A stretch of DNA of 64,000 bases from DATAEE01 sp963725145 (GCA_963725145.1 CAVRXL010000010.1:1178001-1242000); one strand, 5' to 3'; numbered from the stretch's first letter, positions 17,515-26,185 are shown. A program made the numbers and translations. Notes: a model not told the origin generated them from the letters alone.

Positions 17515-19395
17515 CTACCTGGTGCCCCACACAACATTCTCGGCCGCGATCATCGTGCCCCACACAATGTTTTCTACCTCGCGCAGGGTCCCCCACACGA
17601 CGTTTTTGCCGCGAGCCGTACCCCAGACAATGTTCTCGCGGCTGATGGTCCCCCACACGATGTTCTCGCCACGAGCGGTGCCCCAGACGATGTTCTCGCA
17701 GTCCTCGCCGCCGCACGCGGTCCCCCAGACGATGTTCTCGGCTTCTGCCGTTCCCCAGACTATGTTTTCGCACGCGCCGTCGGCGCACAGCGTGCCCCAG
17801 ACGATGTTCTCGTCCTCGGCGACGGTGCCCCAGACCACGTTCTCGCACCCGGCGCTCGCGCAAACCGTGCCCCAGACAATGTTTTCGCCGTCGGGCGTGC
17901 GCGCCGTGCCCCAGACGATATTTCGGCCCCAGGCGTTCGCCGTGACAGAGAGGGCGCCGCCGCCGATCCGCTGATTGCCCCAAATGATGTGCTTGTTCCA
18001 GGAGCTCGCGTCGATCGGCCCGGGATTCGATTCGCCGCCCATCGAGGCCGCCAGTTCCACGGCGCCCCGAGTGTTGAGAAAGCCGGCTCCCTGAGTGAGA
18101 TGGTCGTGGCCGGTGTAGGTCTCGGATGTGTACTGAAGGATCGCTTTGACCGCGTTCGGCGTCAGCGACGGGTTCGCCTGGAGCATGAGCGCGACCGTGC
18201 CGCTGACGACCGGCGCGGCCATGCTGGTGCCCGACAGGCTGAAATAGGGCGCGGGCCCGAAGGGCAGCAAGCCCCAGATCCGGTTGACCGGCCGCGTCTC
18301 GTAGAGGAAGCTGCCAGGCTCGCTCATCGAGACGAGTCCCACGCCAGGGGCCACGATGTCCGGCTTGGCGAGGTAGTCGAAACGGCTCGGCCCACGCGAG
18401 CTGAAGCCCGCCATGTCGTCATCGATGCGGTCGGCCGTCCCCATGTGGCTGGAGGCGCCAACCGTCAGCACCCACGGCGCGTTGCCAGGCGCCGTGATCC
18501 CGCCGTAGAGAGCGTCCCCTTCGCCGTTGCGTCCGAGGTTGCCCGCGGCCGCCACGACGACGATGCCTGCATCGACGGCGCGCTTCGCGGCGAGCGTCAG
18601 AGGATCGGTCTCGTAGGACTCATACACGCCCGCCGCGACCGACAGGTTGAGCACGCGGATGTTGAGGTACTCGCGGTATGCGATCGCGTAGTCGATCGCG
18701 GCGATGACATCGCTGATGTAGCCGCGGCCGTTTCCGTCGAGCACTTTGAGCGCGACGATAGTGGCGCCCGGAGCGACTCCGGTGTTCCCGCCGCCAGAGG
18801 TCTCACCGTTGCCCGCGATGACACCCGCCACGTGCGTGCCGTGGCCGTAGTCGTCGTAGGGATCCGGATAGCCGCCGACGAAGTCGGCGAAGTGGGTGAC
18901 CCGCTGGCCCGTGCCGGTCCAGTCGAGATAGCCCTGGTCGCCGTATCCGAGATCGTCATGCCAGCCGGTGACGCCCGAATCGACGATCGCGACACCGATT
19001 CCGGTGCCGTCGAAGCCGAGCGTGTTGCGAACGATGTCGGCGCCGATCGTCGCGCCGGTCCGGTCCATCGTCGGCCAGACTTCGCGATCGAGGCTGACCT
19101 TGGCAAATTCCCGACTGGCCGCGAGCGACGCGATAGCGGCCTCGGGAACTTCCGCGGTTACGGCGCGAAGCGCAGACAACCGACGGCCGGATCGGCCGCC
19201 AAGGCGCCGCACGAGACGAGCGTTGGAATCTGCCGTCGCACCGTCGGACGTTTGGAGAATCACCCGAACCGTACCCCGAGGCGCGCGGAGGCGCTGCCGA
19301 AGGGCCGGATCGAGCTTGTGATCGCCGCGCTCGGCGTAAGCCGGGAGCGCGGTAAGCGCAACGAGAGCGAGTGAAGTGAACAGTCGTGAGAGCAT
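17515..19395 (-). CDS. S8 subtilisin-like serine protease with C-terminal NIVWGT repeats
   Basis: Signal peptide (MLSRLFTSLALVALTALPAYA), an inhibitor-like prodomain (about residues 25-110) and an S8 catalytic domain with Asp in IVDSGVTGW (about 137), His in YGHGTHVAGV (about 183) and Ser in LSGTSMAAPV (about 388). From residue 467 to the end at 626 the protein consists of 13 copies of a (E)NIVWGT unit at variable spacing. Three units carry a pair of cysteines a few residues apart (CASAGC, CADGAC, CGGEDC). The tail may be a solenoid or surface-binding module (inference). A sigma-54-type promoter lies upstream and the NtrC-class activator gene stands next to it. Confidence 0.92.
   Translation of the reverse strand: MLSRLFTSLALVALTALPAYAERGDHKLDPALRQRLRAPRGTVRVILQTSDGATADSNARLVRRLGGRSGRRLSALRAVTAEVPEAAIASLAASREFAKVSLDREVWPTMDRTGATIGADIVRNTLGFDGTGIGVAIVDSGVTGWHDDLGYGDQGYLDWTGTGQRVTHFADFVGGYPDPYDDYGHGTHVAGVIAGNGETSGGGNTGVAPGATIVALKVLDGNGRGYISDVIAAIDYAIAYREYLNIRVLNLSVAAGVYESYETDPLTLAAKRAVDAGIVVVAAAGNLGRNGEGDALYGGITAPGNAPWVLTVGASSHMGTADRIDDDMAGFSSRGPSRFDYLAKPDIVAPGVGLVSMSEPGSFLYETRPVNRIWGLLPFGPAPYFSLSGTSMAAPVVSGTVALMLQANPSLTPNAVKAILQYTSETYTGHDHLTQGAGFLNTRGAVELAASMGGESNPGPIDASSWNKHIIWGNQRIGGGALSVTANAWGRNIVWGTARTPDGENIVWGTVCASAGCENVVWGTVAEDENIVWGTLCADGACENIVWGTAEAENIVWGTACGGEDCENIVWGTARGENIVWGTISRENIVWGTARGKNVVWGTLREVENIVWGTMIAAENVVWGTR
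17518..17995 (-). repeat. Coding tandem repeat, 13 x NIVWGT
   Basis: In the protein: one degenerate HIIWGN, then twelve (E/K/R)N(I/V)VWGT units, separated by 3 to about 11 residues. At DNA level the unit appears on the plus strand as CCCCA(C/G)AC(A/G)ATGTTCTC variants, so the copies also remain similar in nucleotide sequence, which suggests recent unit duplication or conversion. Confidence 0.95.
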
Positions 19396-19436
19396 TCGCA
19401 GGGTTTTTCCGGGCGCTAATTCGCGGCCGGGCCTTG

Positions 19437-19452
19437 TGCAAAAGCTTTGCCC
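19437..19452 (-). promoter_or_regulatory. Sigma-54 promoter (-24/-12) of the subtilase gene
   Basis: Minus strand reads GGGCA-N6-TTGCA, matching the TGGCA-N6-TTGCA consensus at every position but the first, with the invariant GG and GC ten bases apart. It is about 42 bases from the ATG at 19395. The neighbouring gene encodes a sigma-54 activator, which supports the call. It sits inside a larger inverted repeat (GCCGGGC ... GCCCGGC). Confidence 0.72.
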
Positions 19453-19692
19453 AAAGCCCGGCAGCTAAAGCCTACTCGGCTAACTTTGTGTACTTGCAGT
19501 TGTTGTCGTTCGCGAACACTCAGGCGCCAGAACTGGCATCTGACAAAGAGCGTGCGTGTTTGTTCCATCCCGCGACATAGCGCGCAGCGATGTGTAACTA
19601 ACTCGTTGATTCCAAAGCGCTACCAGCCCGTCGGTCGTGTCTCGTAGTTGGACAGTTGCTAACTGCTGGGGCATCAAGCACTTGAGAGAATC
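19453..19692. other. Intergenic region upstream of the subtilase, probable activator sites
   Basis: About 240 bases with no credible gene. It contains small inverted repeats, among them CAGTT-GCT-AACTG at 19653-19665, at a distance usual for enhancer-type sites of a sigma-54 activator. The region is distinctly less GC-rich than the flanks. Confidence 0.4.
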
Positions 19693-21042
19693 TCAGCCGC
19701 CTTCGTTGGGGCGTCGTGTTCTGCTTCGGGACGGCCGGGGATCGTGCTCCAGCCCATACTCGACGATTTTCCGGTACAAAGTGCCCCGGCTGATTTCCAG
19801 AACCGAGGCAGCCTGCTTCTTGTTCCAGTGAACGGTCTCGAGCACGCGCGCGATGTGCGCGCGCTCGGCGTCGCGCAGCGAGGGCAGCCGTTCTTTCGCC
19901 GTTTCGACCGGCGCCTCGCTCGCGTGGAGGAACTCGATGTCGGAGCTTCGAATCAGCCGATCGGGCGACGAGAGCGCCGCGCGCGAGACGGTGCTTTCGA
20001 GCTCGCGGATGTTCCCCGGCCAGTGGTACTGCATGAGCAGCTCTACGCCGTCCTTCGAGAAGGCCTTGCCGTCGAGCGGCAGGCCGTTGCTCGCGCAATA
20101 CCGGGCGAGGAACCGCTGTGCGAGGACCGGGATGTCTGACGTCCGCTCGCGGAGCGACGGCAGGCGGATCGAGAACGCGTTGACCCGGTAGTACAGGTCC
20201 TCGCGGAAGCGGCCGTCGCGGACGAACTGGTCGAGCGGCCGGTTCGTCGCCGAGATCAGGCGGAAGTTCACTTCGATCGATTGGTTGCCGCCCAGCCGTT
20301 CGAACCGCCGCTCTTCGAGGACGCGCAGCAGCTTCGCCTGCGCGATGATCGAGAGGTCGCCGATCTCGTCGAGGAAGAGCGTGCCGTTGTTGGCCAGCTC
20401 GAGCCGCCCGGGCTTCCGGTCATGGGCGCCGGTGAACGCCCCTTTCTCGTACCCGAAGATCTCCGACTCGAAGAGCGTGTCGGGCAGCGCCGCGCAGTTG
20501 ACCGCCTGGAACCTGTTGGTGCCCCGGCGGCTCAACTCGTGAATCATCCGCGCCACGACTTCCTTGCCCGACCCTGTCGGACCGAGGATGAGCACGGAGA
20601 TGTCCGACTTGGCGGCCGTTCGAATCCACTCGAAGACGATCAGCATCTTCTCGTCGCGCCCGATCATCTCGCGGAACCGCTGGACCGCCGGCGAGCGGTC
20701 CTCGTGCGTCATCGTCGCGCGGCTGTGGACGAACTCTTCGATCAGAGCCTGAAGCGGCTCGTTGTCCGGCCGCAGGTACGCGTACTTGCCAGCGCCGCCG
20801 GCGAGCCGGTGGACGAGGCCGAAGCCGACCAGCTCGCGGACGCAGTTCTCCACGTCGAGCCGCATGCGGCCGAACGTCTGCATGAGCGCCTCGACGTCGA
20901 AGGACTCGGACGGACGGGCGTGCAGGAACCGCAGGAGGCCGGCCCGAAGCGGCGACTGGATGAGCGCGGTGAAACGCGACTCGAGGTCGGTCGGCTGATC
21001 GGCCTGCGCGTCCTTGCGGGCGGGAATCGTCACCTTATCCAC
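19693..21042 (-). CDS. Sigma-54-dependent (NtrC-class) transcriptional activator
   Basis: The AAA+ domain carries GPTGSGKE (Walker A, near 153), GAFTGA (sigma-54 contact, near 201), FLDEIGDL (Walker B) and the arginine-finger region FREDLYYRVN. A Fis-type helix-turn-helix closes the protein (KKQAASVLEISRGTLYRKI). The first ~110 residues are not a receiver, GAF or PAS domain; they read like a winged helix (RAGLLRFLHARPSESFDVEALM ... LVGFGLVHRL), so the input signal is unusual and not phosphorylation. Its start overlaps the stop of the small membrane gene by 8 bp. The likely target is the promoter at 19437-19452. Confidence 0.92.
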   Translation of the reverse strand: MDKVTIPARKDAQADQPTDLESRFTALIQSPLRAGLLRFLHARPSESFDVEALMQTFGRMRLDVENCVRELVGFGLVHRLAGGAGKYAYLRPDNEPLQALIEEFVHSRATMTHEDRSPAVQRFREMIGRDEKMLIVFEWIRTAAKSDISVLILGPTGSGKEVVARMIHELSRRGTNRFQAVNCAALPDTLFESEIFGYEKGAFTGAHDRKPGRLELANNGTLFLDEIGDLSIIAQAKLLRVLEERRFERLGGNQSIEVNFRLISATNRPLDQFVRDGRFREDLYYRVNAFSIRLPSLRERTSDIPVLAQRFLARYCASNGLPLDGKAFSKDGVELLMQYHWPGNIRELESTVSRAALSSPDRLIRSSDIEFLHASEAPVETAKERLPSLRDAERAHIARVLETVHWNKKQAASVLEISRGTLYRKIVEYGLEHDPRPSRSRTRRPNEGG

Positions 21043-21457
21043 GGCTCGGCAGGCCCCGATAATACTCCGTCTGATACTTCTCGATGAGTCCTTTCATGGC
21101 GACGGCATCACCCTTGTGGTGGCCGCGGCACTTGGCGGGGCTGGTTCCGCCGGACGTCTCGATGAACACGTCGGAGAAGAGCAGATTGGTGTCGATCCGG
21201 ACCGAGGCGACGTGCGCCAGATGGATGGAGTGTTCGTGCTTGCCGATCCACTGGGGCGTGTAGTGCACGACGCTTGATGGCGTAATGATGACCTGGGTCG
21301 GGAACAGCCGGTTGCCGCTGCTCAGACGGCTGGCGCGAAAGACGCTTCCCTCGCGTGCGACCGGGCGCCCCTTCGACCACACCGTGAACGTCACGGCCGC
21401 GACGACGACGGCCAGGATGACGACGGCGAGTGGCCAGACCCGGGCCCAATCCTGCAT
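21035..21457 (-). CDS. Small membrane-anchored PH-like domain protein
   Basis: A 140-aa protein: an N-terminal membrane segment (VWPLAVVILAVVVAAVTFTVW) followed by a soluble beta-rich part (VIITPSSVVHYTP, HEHSIHLAHVASVRIDTNLLFSDVFIET) that resembles bacterial PH (bPH2/YdbS) domains. I chose the ATG at 21457, just before the membrane helix; the frame is open to 21550. It overlaps the start of the activator gene by 8 bp, so both are one transcription unit. It could pass an envelope signal to the activator (inference). Confidence 0.7.
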   Translation of the reverse strand: MQDWARVWPLAVVILAVVVAAVTFTVWSKGRPVAREGSVFRASRLSSGNRLFPTQVIITPSSVVHYTPQWIGKHEHSIHLAHVASVRIDTNLLFSDVFIETSGGTSPAKCRGHHKGDAVAMKGLIEKYQTEYYRGLPSRG

Positions 21458-21588
21458 GGGGGAGGTGTTATTGGGGAGCCCGACTGGGGAAGAAGCAAGC
21501 GTGGCTGACTCCGCCTCCCGTGTCAAGGGCCGACCCTTGATTCCGTGCAAGTGCGTGTATCCTACCCCCGAAAGGAGTCACCGATCCC

Positions 21589-22740
21589 GTGCCGCATCGC
21601 GCCCCCGGCGCGCCGGGCCGCACCGCCGGCGATTATCTGAAAGGCCGTCCGATCCGGTACTACCGCCCGCGTGGAAGCGCGGAGGTCCGGGACTTGATCG
21701 AGCACGGATTCCAGGCGTTCAATGCCGGCCGGCTCGGTGAGGCGTGCCGTATCTACTCGGAGAAGATGCTTGCGCCGGAGAACGACACCACCATCGGCCT
21801 CACGATCGCCGGCGCGCTGACCCCTGCCGGCCTGGGCGGCTGCGTCATCGAGATGATGGAGCGCGGGCTGGTCGACTTCATCATCAGTACCGGCGCGAAT
21901 CTCTACCACGATCTGCACTACGCGCTGAACTTCACGCTCCGCCGCGGCTCGCCGTTCCTCGACGACGTCGATCTGTACGAGGCGGGCGTGATCCGGATCT
22001 ACGACGTCCTCTTTCCGGCGACCGTGCTGCTCGAGACCGACCAGTACATCCGCGACTTCCTCGTCCGGGAACGGCTCGAAGGGCCGATGGCGACGTCCGA
22101 ATTCCACTACCGCCTCGGGAAGGACCTGCTCGCGCGGTATCCCGGATGCGACGAGCACTCGGTCGTCGCGCGCGCAGCCACGCTCGGCGTTCCGATCTAC
22201 ACGTCGTCGCCCGGGGACAGCTCGATTGGGATGAACATCGCCTGGCACGAGCTGATGAACCAGGGCACGCTGATGATCGATCCGAACCGGGACGTGAACG
22301 AGATCTGCGCGATCATCCTCGCGGGGCGCAAGAACGGCTGCGTGATTCTGGGGGGCGGTTCGCCGAAGAACTTCTATCTGCAGGGGCAGCCGACGCTCTG
22401 GGAGGTCTACGGGATCCCGAAAGGCGGAAACGAGTTCTTCATCCAGATTACGACCGACCAGGTCGTGTGGGGTGGACTGTCCGGGGCGACGCCGTCGGAG
22501 GCGGTCAGCTGGGGCAAGGTCAATCCGGGCGTGTTGCCAGATACCGTCGTCGCGTACTGCGACTCGACGATCGCCTTCCCGCTCTTCTGCGAGTACGCGA
22601 TCGCCTCGGAGCACGGCCGCCGCGCGCGCAAGGAGCTCTATCTCAAGCGTGACGCGCTCCTCGCCGACCTCCGGCGGCAGGGCAAGGCGGCGCACGAGGA
22701 GCGCGCGGCCGCCGACCCGACGATGGACAGGCACCGGTGA
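21589..22740 (+). CDS. Deoxyhypusine synthase-like protein
   Basis: A 383-aa member of the deoxyhypusine/homospermidine synthase family. The NAD-site region ISTGANLYHDLHY and the active-site lysine motif GATPSEAVSWGK are present. In Archaea and eukaryotes the enzyme transfers aminobutyl from spermidine to eIF5A; Bacteria lack that substrate, and bacterial homologues are thought to make polyamines such as homospermidine or use agmatine. GTG start, with AAAGGAG about 12 bases upstream. The next gene begins 1 nt after the stop. Confidence 0.88.
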   Translation: MPHRAPGAPGRTAGDYLKGRPIRYYRPRGSAEVRDLIEHGFQAFNAGRLGEACRIYSEKMLAPENDTTIGLTIAGALTPAGLGGCVIEMMERGLVDFIISTGANLYHDLHYALNFTLRRGSPFLDDVDLYEAGVIRIYDVLFPATVLLETDQYIRDFLVRERLEGPMATSEFHYRLGKDLLARYPGCDEHSVVARAATLGVPIYTSSPGDSSIGMNIAWHELMNQGTLMIDPNRDVNEICAIILAGRKNGCVILGGGSPKNFYLQGQPTLWEVYGIPKGGNEFFIQITTDQVVWGGLSGATPSEAVSWGKVNPGVLPDTVVAYCDSTIAFPLFCEYAIASEHGRRARKELYLKRDALLADLRRQGKAAHEERAAADPTMDRHR

Positions 22741-22741
22741 G

Positions 22742-23161
22742 ATGGGAACCCTAGCGTCGGAGTTGGGCCCCGTCGTCGACGAGCGCGCGGCGCAGCCGCG
22801 CGTGTACGCCGACGCAAACATCCCGGCGGGCGTCGTGGCCTACATGCGCCAGGCGTTGGGGTGGGACGTGCTGTTCGTGCTGGAGCACGACGACCTTCGC
22901 CGCGCGCGCGACGGCGAGCACTTTCGGCTCGCGCGGGAATTGCGACGAACGATCGTCACGCTCGACCGCGACTACTTCGACGACCGCCGCTTTCCGCCCG
23001 ACGAGAGCGGAGGCGTCATCGTGTACTGGGCGCCAGACGAGCGCGCGCTCAGAGAGCTGGCCGCGCGCACGGATCGGGATGTCTTCAAGGCGCCGCGCGC
23101 CACCGTGCTGCCGCTCGCGGGGCGCAAGGTGCGCTGCGACGTCGGCACGGAGTTCGAATGA
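22742..23161 (+). CDS. DUF5615 PIN-like protein
   Basis: A 139-aa protein with acidic residues in PIN-like order: VYADANIPAG near the start and VTLDRDYFDDRRFP in the middle. DUF5615 proteins are predicted nucleases, usually toxins paired with a small DUF433 antitoxin. No antitoxin is visible beside this gene, and it sits in a metabolic operon, overlapping the ROK gene by 4 bp. So a housekeeping nuclease role is as possible as a toxin role. Confidence 0.78.
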   Translation: MGTLASELGPVVDERAAQPRVYADANIPAGVVAYMRQALGWDVLFVLEHDDLRRARDGEHFRLARELRRTIVTLDRDYFDDRRFPPDESGGVIVYWAPDERALRELAARTDRDVFKAPRATVLPLAGRKVRCDVGTEFE

Positions 23162-24021
23162 GCTCACGGGCGCTCGGACTCGAAGTGTCGGACTCGGTGG
23201 TGCGCGCGGTGATAGTGGACGACACGGGCCGCGTCACGTGGCGAGGTGAAGGGTCCGCCGATCCGCGCAGCGTCGCGGCGCAGCTGAAGCCGGCCGTCAA
23301 GAAGGCTGGCGGCGTCGCCGCTGCCGGCGTCGCCCACTACGGAGACATGCCGGAGGCGTTGCAACGGGCCGTCAGCGACGCGTCCGGGGTCGAGTTGCGG
23401 GCCGCCGGCGCGGGCATCGCGGCCGCGACGGCCGAAACTTGGTGCGGAGCCGCGCAGGGGCTGAAGCACGTGGTCGCGCTCACCCTCGGCGACCATATCG
23501 CGGCCGGCGTCATCCTCAATGGCGCCCCGTGGTCGGGGGCACACGGCCTCGCGGGATCCGCCGCGTGGCTCGCCATAAACCCGGTCGAGCGCCAGGACTA
23601 CCGCCGGCGCGGATCGCTCGACGCCGAGATCAGCGCGCGCGGCATCGCTCGTCGTCTGGTCTGGCGCATCGAGTCTGGCGATCGCTCCTCTGTGCTCGAG
23701 AAGGCGCAAACGCTCGAGGCGATCACCGCGACACACGTCTTCGACGGCGCCCGCGAGCCTGACGGCGTCGCCCTCTCGGTCGTCCGCGACACCGCGAAGT
23801 ACATTGGGATGGCGATCGCAAACCTGATCGCGACGGTAGATCCGGAGATGACGGTTATCGGCGGCACACTGGCGCGCGCGGGCGACTTGCTGCTCGAACC
23901 GGTCCGTCAGGAGTGCGCGCGGCGGCTGTCGCCGGCGCTGACCGAGCGGCTGCGCATCGAAATCTCGCCGCTCGGCTCCGAGGCAGCCGCCATCGGCGCG
24001 GCCCGACTCGCCCGCGGATGA
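23158..24021 (+). CDS. ROK family protein lacking the zinc cysteines
   Basis: A 287-aa ROK-fold protein with ALTLGDHIAAGVILNG, a GAHGLAGSAAWL segment where the family's conserved His/Gly loop lies, and VIGGTLARAGDLLLEPV near the end. Active ROK sugar kinases carry a CxCGxxGCxE zinc motif after this loop; here the stretch reads INPVERQDYRRRGSLDAEIS and has no cysteine. The N-terminal phosphate loop (LEVSDSVVRAVIVDD) is also weakened. It may be a weak kinase or a sensor. It overlaps nagA (ATGA), suggesting amino-sugar metabolism. Confidence 0.82.
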   Translation: MSSRALGLEVSDSVVRAVIVDDTGRVTWRGEGSADPRSVAAQLKPAVKKAGGVAAAGVAHYGDMPEALQRAVSDASGVELRAAGAGIAAATAETWCGAAQGLKHVVALTLGDHIAAGVILNGAPWSGAHGLAGSAAWLAINPVERQDYRRRGSLDAEISARGIARRLVWRIESGDRSSVLEKAQTLEAITATHVFDGAREPDGVALSVVRDTAKYIGMAIANLIATVDPEMTVIGGTLARAGDLLLEPVRQECARRLSPALTERLRIEISPLGSEAAAIGAARLARG

Positions 24022-25235
24022 TCATCCTCTCGGGCGCCGATCTCGTCCTGCCCGATCGCATCGTGAGCGGGGGCACGATCGTCCTCGACGCCGGCCGCAT
24101 CATCGAGATCGACGATCGCCAGAGGCCGAGCGATGCGCGAGTCTCGAGGCGCGACCTCCACGGCCATCTGATCATCCCCGGGCTCATCGATGTTCACGTG
24201 CACGGTGCGGAAGGAACCGACACGCTCGGGGCGTCCGACGCGATCCGGACCCTCGCGGCGCTGCTGCCGCGCCACGGTGTGACCGCGTTCTGCCCCACGA
24301 GCCTGGCGTGCGATCCCGCCACGCTCCGGCGGATGCTCACCGCGGTCAGAGACGCGCGCGCCCAGCCGGCGCCCGGATCGGCGCGCGTGCTGCCGGCGCA
24401 CCTCGAGAGCAATTTCGTCAGCCCGGAATTCGCCGGCGCGCAGCCCGTCGAATGCCTGCGCCGGCCGCCGGTGACGATCGACCCGCTCCCGCGTCCGGAT
24501 GGACGGGGCCCGGAATCGGCCGAGTTCACCGGCGAAGACATCCTTGCCGAAATCGCCCGCGCTCGACCGGACGTTGGTATCGTGACGGTCGCGCCGGAGC
24601 TCGACGGCGCGCTGGATCTGATCAGGCACCTGGCGGCGGCCGGCCACTTCGTCTCGCTCGGCCACTCTGGTGCGACATACGAGCAGGCGCGCGCGGGCAT
24701 CGACGCGGGCGCGCGCCAGGCGACGCACCTCTTCAATCGCATGTCCCCGCTTTCACACCGCGCGCCAGGGCTCGCGGGCGCGGTCCTCGAGTCCGACGAG
24801 GTCGCGGCGGAACTGATTTGCGACGGCGTCCACGTCCACCCTGCGGTCGTCCGCGTCGCGATCGGCGCGAAGCACGCCTCGCGGATCATGGCGATTACCG
24901 ACGGTACCGCGGGCGCGGGGCTTCCGGCGGGGACGCGCACGTCGATTGGCGGTCGATCGATCACCGTCCGCGACGCCGCCTACCTGGACGACGGCACGCT
25001 GGCGGGAAGCGTGCTGACCATGGACCGCGCCTTCGAGCGGCTGGTCACGCTGTTCGGGCTCGCCCCGGTCGACGCCGCCCTGCTGTGCAGCACGACCCCC
25101 GCGCGCGAGCTCGGCCTGCATGGCCTCGGCGTCCTCGCGCCGGGCGCGATCGCGGACCTTGTCGTCCTGGACAGGAATTACCGGCCGGTGCAGACCTGGA
25201 TCGACGGGGTGCTCATATATGATCGGCCCGCCTGA
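24018..25235 (+). CDS. nagA: N-acetylglucosamine-6-phosphate deacetylase
   Basis: Amidohydrolase that deacetylates GlcNAc-6-phosphate during amino-sugar and cell-wall recycling. Motifs: GLIDVHVHGAEGTDT near residue 57, AHLESNFVSPEF with the metal-binding Glu, SLGHSGATYEQA, ATHLFNRMSPLSHR, and AITDGTAGAGLP with the catalytic Asp. At 405 aa it has the usual length. The start overlaps the ROK gene stop. TATGAT within its last codons may serve the next gene. Confidence 0.93.
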   Translation: MIILSGADLVLPDRIVSGGTIVLDAGRIIEIDDRQRPSDARVSRRDLHGHLIIPGLIDVHVHGAEGTDTLGASDAIRTLAALLPRHGVTAFCPTSLACDPATLRRMLTAVRDARAQPAPGSARVLPAHLESNFVSPEFAGAQPVECLRRPPVTIDPLPRPDGRGPESAEFTGEDILAEIARARPDVGIVTVAPELDGALDLIRHLAAAGHFVSLGHSGATYEQARAGIDAGARQATHLFNRMSPLSHRAPGLAGAVLESDEVAAELICDGVHVHPAVVRVAIGAKHASRIMAITDGTAGAGLPAGTRTSIGGRSITVRDAAYLDDGTLAGSVLTMDRAFERLVTLFGLAPVDAALLCSTTPARELGLHGLGVLAPGAIADLVVLDRNYRPVQTWIDGVLIYDRPA

Positions 25236-25297
25236 CCCGAATGCGACGAACACCGGAACCTTCAAACACCCGCCCCGTCTAGGTAATTGAGGGAGCC

Positions 25298-26185
25298 ATG
25301 CCATTGCCAGCCATCCGCGCCGCGCTGCTTCTGCCGGCGCTCGCCGTAGCCGCCTGTGTCCATCTCGATTCGCAGGGGCACAACGTGCGCGAGGAACACC
25401 GATTCAAAGTCACCGCCGACCCCGACCTTCGCCTGACGACGTTCGACGGGCCGATCGAAATCCGATCGTGGGATCAACCTGAGGTGCTCGTCGAGGTCGA
25501 GAAGCGGGGGCCCACGAAGGAGTCGCTCGATCGCATCGAGGTCACGGTCAACCAGCAGGGGAACCGGATCGAGCTCGAGGCGCGGCGGCCGATGTCGGGC
25601 GAGAGCTTCATCGGCATCAACGTTTCCCCGCAGGTTCGCTACATCGTCACGATGCCCCGCAACGCCGCGATCGTCGCGCGCAGCGGTGACGGGTCGATCC
25701 GCATCGAGCGGATCAGCGGCAAAGTCGAGCTCCGTACCGACGACGGCAGCATTCGCGGCGACGATGTGTCGGGCGAGTTGACCCTCACCACGGGCGACGG
25801 GTCGGTCGTGCTTGATGACGTCAACGGATCGATCGAGGTCAACACGAACGACGGTGGCGTGAGCGTGACGGGCAAGCTGGCGAACGCCCGCGTCCGCACG
25901 GGGGACGGGTCGGTGACGGTGCGCGCCGAGCCGGGCAGCGCGATGTCAGCCGACTGGTCGCTCACCACCGGCGATGGCGCAATCGTTCTTTATCTTCCCG
26001 CAGACTTCAGCGCTGATATCGACGCGCACACGGGGGACGGCCGGATCCGGTCCGAGTTCAACCTGACCGAGGATCGCGACGGCGAGCGCGAGAACCGGAC
26101 GGTGCGCGGCCGAATCGGCAAGGGCGGCCACACCCTCAAGGTCCGGACGGGAGACGGGTCAATCGCGCTCAGGGCCGGTGTATGA
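25298..26185 (+). CDS. DUF4097 beta-repeat lipoprotein
   Basis: Signal sequence with a lipobox-like VAACVH (Cys about residue 20), then a DUF4097 (adhesin-like right-handed beta) domain. Short strands carry a recurring GDGS/DDGS turn: SGDGSIR, TDDGSIRG, TGDGSVVL, TNDGGVSV, TGDGSVTV, TGDGAIVL, TGDGRIRS, TGDGSIAL, roughly every 17-22 residues, as in a beta helix. Likely cell-surface or periplasmic; function unknown. The ATG follows GAGGGAGCC. The last 17 bp overlap queC. Confidence 0.85.
   Translation: MPLPAIRAALLLPALAVAACVHLDSQGHNVREEHRFKVTADPDLRLTTFDGPIEIRSWDQPEVLVEVEKRGPTKESLDRIEVTVNQQGNRIELEARRPMSGESFIGINVSPQVRYIVTMPRNAAIVARSGDGSIRIERISGKVELRTDDGSIRGDDVSGELTLTTGDGSVVLDDVNGSIEVNTNDGGVSVTGKLANARVRTGDGSVTVRAEPGSAMSADWSLTTGDGAIVLYLPADFSADIDAHTGDGRIRSEFNLTEDRDGERENRTVRGRIGKGGHTLKVRTGDGSIALRAGV

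Noticed and set aside
17518..17995. CRISPR-like spacing of the NIVWGT-coding repeats
   Set aside because: Spacing is irregular, units are coding and in frame, and no cas gene is nearby.
17023..19374. Very long plus-strand open frame opposite the subtilase
   Set aside because: Antisense shadow; the Asp/Val/Pro/His runs mirror the NIVWGT repeats and no protein motif is recognisable.
25241..25282. 13-codon open frame before the DUF4097 gene as a leader peptide
   Set aside because: No regulatory codon run or attenuator hairpin accompanies it; chance occurrence is likely.
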